From: Pseudoalteromonas haloplanktis ATCC 14393
GTDB lineage: Bacteria; Pseudomonadota; Gammaproteobacteria; Enterobacterales; Alteromonadaceae
Direction: 5' to 3'
DNA: 64,000 bases
Assembly (NCBI RefSeq): GCF_000238355.1
Contig: NZ_AHCA01000002.1
Span: forward strand, 1 to 64,000
Shown: positions 33,967-43,476 of the stretch, one piece after another
Layout: each line of letters opens with the position of its first letter
Numbering within the stretch: the stretch's first letter is position 1
Notes under the pieces: model-generated
The model's database searches: none
What the model saw: the letters and a program-made list of their open reading frames with translations, nothing else
What the model was told of the DNA's origin: nothing
Program-made: the position numbers and the translations under genes

Positions 33967-34941
33967 ATGAATACAGATTTTAAATTTACTATTAAAAGCA
34001 TTTGTCTTGATGAAAACTATCAGCCAGCACAAAGTACACGTATCACCACTAACTTTGCTAATCTAGCTAGAGGCAGCTATCGTCAAGCTAACTTGCGCAA
34101 CGCTTTAAAAATGATTGATAACCGCTTTAATGCCCTAGCCCATTGGGATAACCCTAAAGGCGACCGTTATTCTGTTGAGCTTGAAATTGTATCTGTGGAT
34201 ATGGATATTGCAGGAAGTGGTGACAGCTTCCCATCAATTGAAGTATTAAAAACCAATATCGTTGATCATCAAACAAATAAACGCATTGAAGGTATTGTTG
34301 GCAATAACTTTTCCTCCTACGTGAGAGATTACGATTTTAGCGTACTACTACAAGCCCACAATAAAGGGAAATCTAGCTTTAGTATCCCTGATAACTTTGG
34401 TGAGTTGCACGGCAAACTATTTAAATACTTTATTAACTCTGATGTATATAAGCAGCACTTTAAAAAACCACCGGTTATTTGTTTAAGTGTGTCAGATAAC
34501 AAAACCTATCATCGCACTGAGAATCATCACCCGGCATTAGGCGTTGAATATCAGCCAAATGAAAGCTCTTTAACTGAACAGTACTTTAAAAAGATGGGCT
34601 TACAGGTTCGCTATTTTATGCCTGCAAACAGCGTTGCACCGCTTGCATTTTATTTTGTTGGCGATTTATTGAATGATTACACTCATCTTGAGTTAGTCAG
34701 CACCATCAGTACGATGGAAACGTTTCAAAAAATCTATCGTCCAGAAATTTATAATGCCAATGCAGTGGCGGGTAAATACTATCAACCCAATTTAAAGAAC
34801 TTAGATCACTCATTAACACAAATTGTGTATGACCGTGAAGAGCGAAGCAAACTAGCAAGTGAACAAGGTAAATTTGCAGAGCAGCATTTTATAAAACCAT
34901 ACCAAACTGTGCTTGAGCAATTCTCAGCAAGCTACGCCTAA
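33967..34941 (+). CDS. mesX: DUF1852 protein, MesX partner of methionine synthase
   Basis: A 324-residue soluble protein with the DUF1852 pattern (N-terminal FKFTIKSICLDENYQPAQST, RITTNFANLARGS, later VAGKYYQPNLKN). DUF1852 proteins are found next to the short MetE-like enzymes of the MesD group and are required for their function in bacteria tested. It precedes mesD by 52 bp in an apparent two-gene operon. The biochemical role is unclear, possibly linked to the methyl donor or to oxygen. Confidence 0.85.
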   Translation: MNTDFKFTIKSICLDENYQPAQSTRITTNFANLARGSYRQANLRNALKMIDNRFNALAHWDNPKGDRYSVELEIVSVDMDIAGSGDSFPSIEVLKTNIVDHQTNKRIEGIVGNNFSSYVRDYDFSVLLQAHNKGKSSFSIPDNFGELHGKLFKYFINSDVYKQHFKKPPVICLSVSDNKTYHRTENHHPALGVEYQPNESSLTEQYFKKMGLQVRYFMPANSVAPLAFYFVGDLLNDYTHLELVSTISTMETFQKIYRPEIYNANAVAGKYYQPNLKNLDHSLTQIVYDREERSKLASEQGKFAEQHFIKPYQTVLEQFSASYA

Positions 34942-34993
34942 GCATAAAGCTTGATCGCGATTAAATTAAATTATAAAGACGGCATGACTAATT

Positions 34994-36040
34994 ATGAAAA
35001 CCAGTACAAACAAAATTCTATTACCGACATCCACTGCAGGCAGTTTGCCAAAACCAACATGGCTTGCAGAGCCAGAGACGCTTTGGTCACCTTGGAAACT
35101 TCAAGGTGATGAATTAACTGACGGTAAGCACGATGCACTACGCATCTCTTTACAAGAGCAACAACATGCAGGTATTGATATTGTTAGTGATGGTGAGCAA
35201 ACCCGCCAACACTTTGTCACCACCTTTATTGAGCACCTCAATGGCGTAGATTTTGAAAACCGTAAAACAGTGAGAATTCGTAACCGCTATGATGCTAGCG
35301 TGCCTACAGTGGTTGGCCCTGTTAGTCGTATAAAACCGGTTTTTGTCGATGATGCTAAGTTTTTACGCAGCCAAACCAAACAGCCAATAAAATGGGCACT
35401 ACCAGGCCCTATGACCATGATTGATACACTTTATGATGACCACTATAAAAGCCGTGAAAAACTTGCTTGGGAATTTGCCAAAATTCTGAATCAAGAAGCC
35501 AAAGAGTTAGAAGCCGCCGGTGTTGATATAATCCAATTTGATGAGCCCGCGTTTAATGTATTTTTTGATGAAGTAAATGACTGGGGCATTGCCTGTTTAG
35601 AAAGAGCCATTGAAGGTCTAAAATGCGAGACAGCCGTGCATATTTGCTACGGTTACGGTATCAAAGCCAATACAGATTGGAAAAAAACCTTAGGCTCAGA
35701 GTGGCGCCAGTACGAAGAAGCGTTTCCAAAGTTGCAGCAATCTAATATCGATATAATTTCATTAGAGTGCCATAACTCGCATGTGCCAATGGAATTACTT
35801 GAGCTTATTCGTGGTAAAAAAGTAATGGTAGGCGCCATTGATGTTGCAACCAACAGCATAGAAACGCCAGAAGAAGTCGCCAACACGCTCCGTAAAGCCC
35901 TGCAATATGTAGATGCAGACAAACTCTATCCTTGCACTAACTGTGGTATGGCACCGCTTCCTCGCGCAGTTGCTAGAGGCAAGCTCAATGCATTAACAGC
36001 AGGCGCAGAGATCATCCGCAAAGAGTTAGCAGCCGGTTAA
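34994..36040 (+). CDS. mesD: MesD-type folate-independent methionine synthase (core MetE)
   Basis: A 348-residue protein that matches only the C-terminal catalytic half of MetE. Visible are LPTSTAGSLPKPTWL, DGEQTRQHF near 57, QFDEPAFNVFF near 180, HICYGYG near 215 with the zinc His and Cys, and YPCTNCGMAPLPR near 312 with the second zinc Cys. Lacking the MetE N-terminal half, it should not use folylpolyglutamate in the usual way. Pairing with MesX identifies the MesD family, which methylates homocysteine with a methyl donor that is still uncertain. Confidence 0.87.
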   Translation: MKTSTNKILLPTSTAGSLPKPTWLAEPETLWSPWKLQGDELTDGKHDALRISLQEQQHAGIDIVSDGEQTRQHFVTTFIEHLNGVDFENRKTVRIRNRYDASVPTVVGPVSRIKPVFVDDAKFLRSQTKQPIKWALPGPMTMIDTLYDDHYKSREKLAWEFAKILNQEAKELEAAGVDIIQFDEPAFNVFFDEVNDWGIACLERAIEGLKCETAVHICYGYGIKANTDWKKTLGSEWRQYEEAFPKLQQSNIDIISLECHNSHVPMELLELIRGKKVMVGAIDVATNSIETPEEVANTLRKALQYVDADKLYPCTNCGMAPLPRAVARGKLNALTAGAEIIRKELAAG

Positions 36041-36062
36041 GGGGATTACTGACGAGGTATGT

Positions 36063-36093
36063 TAAACGAGGCATGATTTCTGCCTCGTTTTTT
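36063..36093 (+). terminator. Terminator of the mesX-mesD operon
   Basis: ACGAGGCA pairs with TGCCTCGT, followed by a T-run. Confidence 0.85.
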
Positions 36094-36115
36094 GCAGGAA
36101 GCTTTTATTAACCCG

Positions 36116-36535
36116 TTACAGGCTGTGCCATTGCTGCTTTAGCCCTATCAAATGTATAACACCTAAAGATAAACAAATAACAGAACTCCAACCCCAAAAC
36201 TCAGGAGAGCGCCCCATTGGTGAGCTAATAAGAACAAAGCCAGCAATCCCTCTAACTAAATATATTGTTGTTATTAGTATCAGCACCAAGCGCACTAAAG
36301 GCAGTTTTAAAATAAGCCCTGCCGCAGAAAAGGCATACAATGACCAAGTTGCAAGGACAATAAAAATAGCCAAAGTTATTAGCGTTGGCTGAATATTACC
36401 TTGCGCAGCCAGCTGAGCCATTTGCTCACCTGCGCCGAAAAATCGATACCAAGGTGCGCCAAAATAAATACAGCCTAAATGCAGGATTGCAGCAATAGCA
36501 CTCAATGTGCCCGAAACGATTAAAAAAATATTCAT
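36116..36535 (-). CDS. Small hypothetical membrane protein
   Basis: The ATG at 36535 has CGGAGG upstream and gives 139 residues; the longer frame from 36628 is rejected. Four membrane helices are predicted (about 2-22, 50-72, 78-98 and 112-130), with GAPWYRFFGAGEQMAQLA between the first two. The family is not recognised with certainty. It is a lone gene. Confidence 0.7.
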   Translation of the reverse strand: MNIFLIVSGTLSAIAAILHLGCIYFGAPWYRFFGAGEQMAQLAAQGNIQPTLITLAIFIVLATWSLYAFSAAGLILKLPLVRLVLILITTIYLVRGIAGFVLISSPMGRSPEFWGWSSVICLSLGVIHLIGLKQQWHSL

Positions 36536-36663
36536 GTAAATAAACCTCCGTGTAAGCGAATGCGATTTATAGTACCATTTAATTAAATTTAGGAGAAAAA
36601 TAATAACGTACCATATATAAATACGCATTAGCTAAAATCCTAAGCTTGCTTACTATAAAAATA

Positions 36664-37095
36664 TCAATAGCCGCGCTTTTGCCAAAATTCGATTTCTGAC
36701 ATGGATTCTTGCTCAAATACGGTAAATGTTTTATCGGCTATTAACTTACCGTTTAGCTCTATCGTCATACGCCAATCACCAGTTTTATTGGCTATTGGCT
36801 CCCACAAGGTATCGCCTAGGTAAAAGTGCCAGTCGTTATCTTTAACATATTCAAAACCATCAAACGGTGGCATCACCTGCCCATCAGTATCAGGTATATC
36901 TGGGTGGTAAATGCAATAGTGGAGTTTTTCGCCTTTGGCTTTTTTTATATTAACAATTAAACCAAATTCAATATCGAGTTTAGCGGGTACTTTATTAGTA
37001 AAAGATTGAATTTGAGGTAACTCTTTTGACGATGAGTCCCAATGACTATAAATACCATAACTTTGTAAGGTGATCTCAGGCTTATTTTTTGCCAT
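36664..37095 (-). CDS. DUF3859 protein
   Basis: A 143-residue cytoplasmic protein matching DUF3859 (SYGIYSHWDS, FGLIVNIKKAKGEKL, WEPIANKTGDWRMTIELNG). It is beta-rich, and its function is unknown. The gene is 30 bp downstream of the kinase gene in the same direction and probably shares its transcript. Confidence 0.8.
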   Translation of the reverse strand: MAKNKPEITLQSYGIYSHWDSSSKELPQIQSFTNKVPAKLDIEFGLIVNIKKAKGEKLHYCIYHPDIPDTDGQVMPPFDGFEYVKDNDWHFYLGDTLWEPIANKTGDWRMTIELNGKLIADKTFTVFEQESMSEIEFWQKRGY

Positions 37096-37125
37096 CGCTG
37101 TCCTCGTTTAATAATACTTTAACTA

Positions 37126-38949
37126 TTAAGCGTCATAACGCTTAGGATCTTTCGGAAAGAATAATTCGGGTTGTTTATCACATAAACCAAATTCACGGGT
37201 GTTTTTGTAAGGTAACTTCATAAACCCAGCAACCCCTACATCGGTAATACTGACCGCATATTGCATGAGCTTATTGAGCAAGCGTTTAAATTCAACTTCT
37301 TTACTGGCATCAAGCAGGCGGTAGTAATGGTGAATTTTCATTCTATCAGGTAGAGCTTCAAAAATAATGCAGCCGGTGTGATGAATTTGATTTAGTTCAA
37401 ATACACACTTTATGACTTTTTTAGGTAGCTGCAGTTGTTCATCGGGATCTTTACCGTCTTCAAAGTATGAATGCGGACGCGTAACATCTGAGCTTGCTAA
37501 GTTCATCACTTCGTAATCAAGCTCTGGAAGTTGTTCAAATTTAAATGCGCCAGTGCCATCGCGCTCTAATTGAATCGTTTTTCGAGCATCAAATAAACAG
37601 CATTTAAATAAGCCTTTTTGGCTAATACCCTGAGCTAACATTACCGTATTATTAATTGCTTGGGTAAAAGCTGACCCTAAACTTTCGTCATGCATTATCA
37701 GTGACGATTCAATAAATAAAGAATCTTCTTTCCAATGGAAACTCAATCCCCCTACTACGGGGTATTTTGCCAAACGACTAATTGAAGCTAAAAAGGCTTT
37801 TTCGGTATCGCCGGTATCAAACAAAAACTCTTTATAATAACGGTCAAGTTGCGCATCATTTACATCAAGTAATTGCTGCTTATGATCGGCTTGGCGTAAA
37901 AACTGTTTTCGCGAGCTATATACCACCGTATCTGGAAGTTCATCAGCGTTGCCAAACCAAAATGGGATCTGCGCCCTCATATCATCCGCTAAATTTAATT
38001 CTGGTAAATACGCTTTTGCCATACTAGGCATATTGCGCATAAAGTAATCGCCGGCGCCATCGCGGATAGTTTTATCCTTTGACAACATGCCGTCAATCAC
38101 TTTTGCCAGCTCCATAGGTAAACCCAGCGAACTTGCGGGGATCACTTGCGCCCCAAAACGACACGATTGTGCTGAGGCAAGTGCATAAAGAGTCGATGCA
38201 ACGCCTTGTTCATCAAAACGGGGGGAGGATTTGGCGCCCGACATTTGTTCATCACCAATAAAGTACACATCGCCCATACGGGCATTCGTGGTACTAATAT
38301 CTCCCGACATTAAATCCATAATATTACTGGCTATTGGATTTGCGTCACTATCTAGTTGTGCGTAAACAGAGCTGCCCCAATCCACCAGCGATAATCCACG
38401 GCTTGTTTCATCCCAGACTAAGTTTGAAGGTTTAATATCGCCGTGAACAATTGGCTGCGGATTTAAACCATTTTTATGACTACGTAAATCTATCAGTACA
38501 TTGCGAAGCTTTAAAGCGAGATCGGTGATCGCTGCTGCGCCAAAGCGGCCCTTCTTGAGCGATATTTTTTCTAAGTCTTCACCCATAGCACGGGCCATCA
38601 TTAAAATGCCCTGCTTTTTTATTCGCTCAAAAGCATAAAACTTAGGTACTAATGGATTATCAACTTGCGAGAGCATAAATGCTTCATCTTCAAGACGATC
38701 ACGCACACTTTGTGCAAGAGTAATACGAGAGAACTTAAACACCCAAGGTAGCTTTTGATGATCAAGCCCAGCAAACACAAAACCAAACGCACCAGAGCCG
38801 ATCATTTCGACCTCTCGATAGCCTAAATTAGTTAGCTGCTTAATACAGATATTAAGCCATTGACGATGTTTCTTTGCATCGTGGTGAGAAAGCAAATAGA
38901 CCGACTGCTCTTCATTTATATAAAAATTGCGGATCTCTTTGCTTTTCAC
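37126..38949 (-). CDS. Serine/threonine protein kinase-like protein
   Basis: A 607-residue protein. Residues about 35-310 are a eukaryotic-like kinase: glycine loop GSGAFGFVFAG near 50, a Lys in VFKFSR near 70, catalytic HGDIKPSNLVWD near 165 and DWGSS in place of DFG near 187. The C-terminal 300 residues are a helical domain without a recognised name. There is no membrane segment. All catalytic residues are in place, so activity is plausible. It is transcribed with DUF3859; targets are unknown. Confidence 0.8.
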   Translation of the reverse strand: MKSKEIRNFYINEEQSVYLLSHHDAKKHRQWLNICIKQLTNLGYREVEMIGSGAFGFVFAGLDHQKLPWVFKFSRITLAQSVRDRLEDEAFMLSQVDNPLVPKFYAFERIKKQGILMMARAMGEDLEKISLKKGRFGAAAITDLALKLRNVLIDLRSHKNGLNPQPIVHGDIKPSNLVWDETSRGLSLVDWGSSVYAQLDSDANPIASNIMDLMSGDISTTNARMGDVYFIGDEQMSGAKSSPRFDEQGVASTLYALASAQSCRFGAQVIPASSLGLPMELAKVIDGMLSKDKTIRDGAGDYFMRNMPSMAKAYLPELNLADDMRAQIPFWFGNADELPDTVVYSSRKQFLRQADHKQQLLDVNDAQLDRYYKEFLFDTGDTEKAFLASISRLAKYPVVGGLSFHWKEDSLFIESSLIMHDESLGSAFTQAINNTVMLAQGISQKGLFKCCLFDARKTIQLERDGTGAFKFEQLPELDYEVMNLASSDVTRPHSYFEDGKDPDEQLQLPKKVIKCVFELNQIHHTGCIIFEALPDRMKIHHYYRLLDASKEVEFKRLLNKLMQYAVSITDVGVAGFMKLPYKNTREFGLCDKQPELFFPKDPKRYDA

Positions 38950-39093
38950 TGCTGGGTCTCAACGTATTTGAATAAATTTAAGATGCTTATAAGGTAACCC
39001 GCTGATTATTCATTTTTTAGCTGTAAATTTCTAGTCATTAACAGCAATAGCTTAGCGTGAGCTGATATTTTGTGCAAAAAAGCCATAAAAAGA

Positions 39094-39133
39094 AAAAAGC
39101 TGCGTGATCAGCGAACCAATCACAACAGCTTTT
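39094..39133 (-). terminator. Terminator of etfBA
   Basis: On the minus strand, AAGCTG and CAGCTT flank a second pairing GTGAT/ATCAC with a loop and a T-run follows. It lies just after the etfA stop. Confidence 0.7.
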
Positions 39134-39153
39134 AACAACCAGAATAAAGTAGA

Positions 39154-40080
39154 TTAGAGTGCTTGTTCAAGCTCTGGTAGTACGTCAAATAAATCTGCGA
39201 CTAAGCCATAATCTGCTACTTGGAAAATCGGCGCGTCGGGGTCTTTATTGATTGCAACTATCACTTTTGAATCTTTCATGCCCGCTAAATGCTGAATTGC
39301 ACCACTAATACCAACGGCAATATATAAGTTAGGGGCAACAATTTTACCTGTTTGGCCTACTTGCATATCGTTTGGTACAAAGCCCGCATCCACCGCGGCG
39401 CGTGATGCACCAATTGCAGCGCCAAGTTTATCGGCAATGCCATGCAATAATGAGAAATTCTCACCGTTTTGCATACCACGGCCACCTGAGATCACCACTT
39501 GTGCAGCGGTTAATTCTGGGCGCTCAGATTCAGTTTGCTCAACACTAACAAAACTGCTTAATTCACTGCTAAATACCGCATCAATCGTGACACATTCAGC
39601 CGGTGCTTGCGTACCTTGCAGATCAAAGCTACTTGCACGTACAGTGATGACTTTTTTACTATCAAGTGATTTTACAGTTGCGATGGCATTACCAGCATAA
39701 ATAGGTCGTTTAAAGGTATCGGCATCAACCACATCAATAATTTCTGAAATTTGTGCAACATCAAGTAAAGCAGCCACTCGCGGCATAAAGTTTTTACCGG
39801 TTGTGGTCGCACTGGCAACAATATGAGAGTAGTCAGCAGCCAGTGATACCACTAAATCTGCAATGTTCTCAGCCAATTGCTGGGCATATTCACTGTTATC
39901 TGCGATAAGTACACTATTCACACCTTCGATACTGGCAATCTGTTCACTCATCGGTGCAACACTTTCACCAGCGACGAGCACATTCACAGGAAAACCAAGC
40001 TTTAGCGCCGCATTAATCGTTTTTGATGTTTCAGGCTTTAAAACGCCATTATCATGATCAGCAATAACTAATGTTTTCAT
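39154..40080 (-). CDS. etfA: Electron transfer flavoprotein alpha subunit
   Basis: A 308-residue protein with the ETF alpha C-terminal FAD domain: GGRGMQNGENFSLL near 203, GASRAAVDAGFVPNDMQVGQTGK near 227-250 and APNLYIAVGISGAIQHLAGM near 254. It accepts electrons from acyl-CoA dehydrogenases together with EtfB and passes them to ETF-QO. Its start follows the etfB stop directly. Confidence 0.95.
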   Translation of the reverse strand: MKTLVIADHDNGVLKPETSKTINAALKLGFPVNVLVAGESVAPMSEQIASIEGVNSVLIADNSEYAQQLAENIADLVVSLAADYSHIVASATTTGKNFMPRVAALLDVAQISEIIDVVDADTFKRPIYAGNAIATVKSLDSKKVITVRASSFDLQGTQAPAECVTIDAVFSSELSSFVSVEQTESERPELTAAQVVISGGRGMQNGENFSLLHGIADKLGAAIGASRAAVDAGFVPNDMQVGQTGKIVAPNLYIAVGISGAIQHLAGMKDSKVIVAINKDPDAPIFQVADYGLVADLFDVLPELEQAL

Positions 40081-40830
40081 TTAAATCACCTTCGCTTGAG
40101 TTTTTAACAAATCAACTAACTGCGCTACGTCGTCAACAATAATACCGCCACTGCGTTTAGCAGGCTCATTCACTGCAACAAGTTGGATGCGTGGTGTTAA
40201 ATCAACACCTAGACTGTCTGCTGCAATCACCTCAAGCGGTTTACGCTTTGCTTTCATAATATTAGGTAATGACGCATAGCGTGGTTCATTCAAACGTAAA
40301 TCAGTTGTCACAACGGCTGGCAGTTTTAACGCCACCGTTTGTAAGCCGCCATCTACTTCACGCGTCACATTTACAGTACCATTGCTAACATCTACTTTTG
40401 AAGCAAATGTACCTTGCCCACGGCCTGTCAATGCAGCCAGCATTTGCCCGGTTTGGTTGTTGTCAGAATCGATTGACTGCTTACCTAAAATCACCAGCTC
40501 AGGACTTTCTTGCTCAACAATTTTTGCAAGCAGTTTAGCAACGTGAAGTGATTCTAGCTTTTCGTCCGTTTCAACATGAATGGCTTTATCTGCGCCGAGT
40601 GCCAGCGCAGTACGTAATTGTTCTTGCGATGCTTTAGTGCCAATGGTTACAGCAACGACTTCGGTTGCAGTGCCCGCTTCTTTTAGACGAATAGCTTCTT
40701 CAATGGCTATTTCGCAAAATGGGTTGAGTGCCATTTTTACATTGGTTAGATCAACGTCGCTGTTATCTGCCTTAACGCGTGCTTTTACGTTGTAGTCGAT
40801 GACTCTTTTTATTGGAACGAGAACTTTCAT
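40081..40830 (-). CDS. etfB: Electron transfer flavoprotein beta subunit
   Basis: A 249-residue protein with the ETF beta signature ([18 protein letters not shown] at the start; [20 protein letters not shown] near 121; [20 protein letters not shown] near 185). It binds AMP and shares the flavin site with EtfA. It lies in the etfBA operon and is divergent from the ETF-QO gene. Confidence 0.95.
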   Translation of the reverse strand: MKVLVPIKRVIDYNVKARVKADNSDVDLTNVKMALNPFCEIAIEEAIRLKEAGTATEVVAVTIGTKASQEQLRTALALGADKAIHVETDEKLESLHVAKLLAKIVEQESPELVILGKQSIDSDNNQTGQMLAALTGRGQGTFASKVDVSNGTVNVTREVDGGLQTVALKLPAVVTTDLRLNEPRYASLPNIMKAKRKPLEVIAADSLGVDLTPRIQLVAVNEPAKRSGGIIVDDVAQLVDLLKTQAKVI

Positions 40831-40861
40831 AGGAACTCCATAATTATTTAAACCTACAAGC

Positions 40862-40925
40862 TAACGTGTACGTCAACCTATTTATTTTATGAATTCAGAC
40901 TAATTCCTGTTGACGTAAACGTCAA
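40862..40925. promoter_or_regulatory. Two LiuR-like palindromes between etfBA and ETF-QO
   Basis: TTGACGTAAACGTCAA at 40,910-40,925 and TAACGTGTACGTCAA at 40,862-40,876 share ACGT-N2-ACGTCAA and lie 48 bp apart in the divergent promoter region. They resemble motifs assigned to LiuR-type MerR regulators of branched-chain amino acid and fatty acid breakdown; the match is from memory. Confidence 0.6.
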
Positions 40926-41026
40926 CCTAAAATAACCTTAAACTATTCACAGCCTGTAACGTTTCATTTGCAAGTATGAAATGGCCTTAGCCAAAGGTAC
41001 GGCTCCGTCACACACAAGAGGTTATT

Positions 41027-42673
41027 ATGGTCGAACGCGAAACCATGGAATTTGATGTCGTCATCGTAGGTGCAGGCCCTGCAGGGCTCTCTACTGCGAT
41101 CCGATTAGCGCAGCAAGCTCAACAACAAGATCAAGAATGCATGATCTGCGTGGTTGAAAAAGGCTCTGAAGTTGGCGCTCATATTTTATCTGGCGCAGTA
41201 TTTGAAACCACTGCACTTGATGAGTTACTGCCTAATTGGCAAGAATTAGGGGCGCCCGTTACAACTAAAGTAACTAATGATGAAATTTACTGGTTTAATA
41301 ACAAAAATAAAGCGACGGCAATCCCTCATTTTGCAACCCCGAAAACATTTTATAATGACGGAAATTATATTGTGTCGATGGGTAACGTGTGCCGTTGGCT
41401 GGCAGAGCAAGCTGAAAACCTTGGGGTTGAAATTTTTCCTGGCTTTAGCGCGCACTCGCTCATTATTGAAGATGACACCGTCAAAGGCATAGTCACCGGC
41501 GACATGGGCCTTGATACCGACGGCAATGAAAAAGACGGCTTTATGCCAGGTATGGAGCTTCGAGCTAAATACACCGTTTTTGCTGAAGGTTGCCGTGGTC
41601 ATTTAGGGAAGCAATTAATCAACCAGTTTGCCCTTGATAAAGATGTATCAGTTCAACACTATGGTTTAGGTTTTAAAGAAATTTGGCAAATTGATCCTGC
41701 AAAACACAAACAAGGCACCGTAGTGCATGGCACGGGTTGGCCATTAACTGGCGATACTAACGGTGGCTCCTTTATGTACCACAGCGAGAATAATCAAGTT
41801 GTGGTTGGCTTAATTGTTGATCTTAATTACAGTAATCCACATTTGAGCCCGTTTGATGAGTTTCAACAAATGAAACATCACCCTATCTTTAAAGACGTAC
41901 TTGAAGGTGGCGAACGGATTGCTTATGGCGCTCGGGCAATCACTAAAGGTGGCTTACATTCATTACCAAAAATGCACTTCCCGGGTGGTTTGCTGGTAGG
42001 TTGTGATGCGGGCACACTTAACTTTGCCAAAATAAAAGGTAATCACACAGCGATGAAATCAGGTATGGTTGCTGCTGAGGTTATTTTTACCGCGCTTGCA
42101 AACGAGCAACAACATACTGACTTGGTTGAGTACAGTGATGCATTTGCACAATCATGGGCGTATAAAGAACTACACCAATCGCGCAATTTTGGCCCCGTGA
42201 TGCATAAGCTCGGTAAGTTTTTGGGCGGCGCTTACAATACACTAGATCAAAATTTATTCTCCGGTGCTTTACCGTTTACCTTTAAAGATAACACTCCTGA
42301 CTATGCAACCTTAGTGGATAAAAACCAAGCACCACGACTTAGTTATCCTAAAGCTGATGGCCAATTAAGCTTTGATAAGTTGTCATCGGTGTTTTTATCT
42401 AATACTAATCATGAAGAATCACAACCGTGTCATTTAAAACTTAAGGATCCGGCTATCCCGATTGCCGTCAATTTAGTTAAGTTTGATGAACCAGCCCAGC
42501 GCTACTGCCCCGCAGGCGTGTATGAAATTCAGCAAATTGCAGGCAAAGATGAGTTTGTGATCAACTCGCAAAACTGTGTGCACTGTAAAACCTGCGATAT
42601 TAAAGATCCAAGCCAAAATATTACTTGGCTGACACCAGAAGGCGCTGGTGGACCTAATTACCCGAATATGTAA
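41027..42673 (+). CDS. Electron transfer flavoprotein-ubiquinone oxidoreductase
   Basis: A 548-residue flavoprotein. The FAD motif is DVVIVGAGPAGLSTAIRLA near 9-28. Conserved EKGSEVGAHILSGAV lies near 46. The C-terminal 4Fe-4S site uses CPAGVYE near 498 and NCVHCKTCDIK near 523. It passes electrons from ETF to ubiquinone at the inner membrane. The ATG follows AGAGG. It is divergent from etfBA across shared palindromes, so the three genes form one regulon. Confidence 0.95.
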   Translation: MVERETMEFDVVIVGAGPAGLSTAIRLAQQAQQQDQECMICVVEKGSEVGAHILSGAVFETTALDELLPNWQELGAPVTTKVTNDEIYWFNNKNKATAIPHFATPKTFYNDGNYIVSMGNVCRWLAEQAENLGVEIFPGFSAHSLIIEDDTVKGIVTGDMGLDTDGNEKDGFMPGMELRAKYTVFAEGCRGHLGKQLINQFALDKDVSVQHYGLGFKEIWQIDPAKHKQGTVVHGTGWPLTGDTNGGSFMYHSENNQVVVGLIVDLNYSNPHLSPFDEFQQMKHHPIFKDVLEGGERIAYGARAITKGGLHSLPKMHFPGGLLVGCDAGTLNFAKIKGNHTAMKSGMVAAEVIFTALANEQQHTDLVEYSDAFAQSWAYKELHQSRNFGPVMHKLGKFLGGAYNTLDQNLFSGALPFTFKDNTPDYATLVDKNQAPRLSYPKADGQLSFDKLSSVFLSNTNHEESQPCHLKLKDPAIPIAVNLVKFDEPAQRYCPAGVYEIQQIAGKDEFVINSQNCVHCKTCDIKDPSQNITWLTPEGAGGPNYPNM

Positions 42674-42705
42674 TTACTTTTAATTTTAAACAAATCCTAA
42701 ATTGC

Positions 42706-42727
42706 AGGGGGCTTCGGCCCCTTTTTT
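42706..42727 (+). terminator. Terminator of the ETF-QO gene
   Basis: GGGGGC and GCCCC flank a TTCG tetraloop, followed by a T-run. Confidence 0.9.
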
Positions 42728-42759
42728 GCGCTATGCTCAATAATAACTGTTTAATAACT

Positions 42760-43242
42760 ATGAGTAAGTTTATGCCGTCGTCGAGTGTTATATTTCGTTT
42801 TTTAGCTGAGCCCACTGATGTTAACTTTGGTGGTAAAGTCCATGGGGGCGTGGTCATGAAATGGATTGACCAAGCAGGTTATGCCTGTGCAGCGGGTTGG
42901 AGTGGTCGTTACTGTGTCACCGTCTCTGTTGCGGGTGTTAAGTTCAGGCGCCCTATTCTCGTTGGTCAAATTGTTGAGGTTGAAGCAAAAATTGCTCATA
43001 CCGGAAAAACCAGTATGCAAATTTTTATTCAGGTACGCTGTGGCGACCCAAAAACCGGTAACCTCGTTGAAACCAATCACTGCGTAATAAGCTTTATTGC
43101 CATGGATGAAACCGGTTACCCCGTTGCCGTGCCTGCATACACAGCCGTCAGCGATGAAGATAAGAAAATCGAAAACTATGCAATTAAAATGAAAGAAATT
43201 GCTATTGAAACCGAAACACTCTTGCATAAATCAGAACCATAA
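42760..43242 (+). CDS. Acyl-CoA thioesterase (hotdog fold)
   Basis: The start at 42760 is preferred; the upstream ATG at 42733 lies just beyond the terminator and lacks a ribosome binding site. The 160-residue protein has DVNFGGKVHGGVVMKWIDQAGYACAA near 20-45, with the catalytic Asp, and TGKTSMQIFIQVR near 88. It is a paralogue of the thioesterase at 23.6 kb. It hydrolyses acyl-CoA. Confidence 0.88.
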   Translation: MSKFMPSSSVIFRFLAEPTDVNFGGKVHGGVVMKWIDQAGYACAAGWSGRYCVTVSVAGVKFRRPILVGQIVEVEAKIAHTGKTSMQIFIQVRCGDPKTGNLVETNHCVISFIAMDETGYPVAVPAYTAVSDEDKKIENYAIKMKEIAIETETLLHKSEP

Positions 43243-43308
43243 CCCCATAACTTTGCTCGCTGCGTAAAATCTACATAGCAGTGAGAAATCATTTCTCTGA
43301 CGAAACTG

Positions 43309-43336
43309 AATGGGTGCTTAGATAGCACCCATTTGT
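43309..43336 (+). terminator. Terminator of the thioesterase gene
   Basis: TGGGTGC pairs with GCACCCA around TTAGATA; the following bases are moderately T-rich. Confidence 0.65.
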
Positions 43337-43476
43337 ATGAATTCCCGCCTAAAAACAGCACTTTATGCTTATTATTTAAACAAAAACCGACTGGCACGGA
43401 CAATGCTATATATAAAATGAAATGAACTAAACCAACGCTAAATTGCGTTATTTTTATTTTGTAAAGGAGCTATTAA

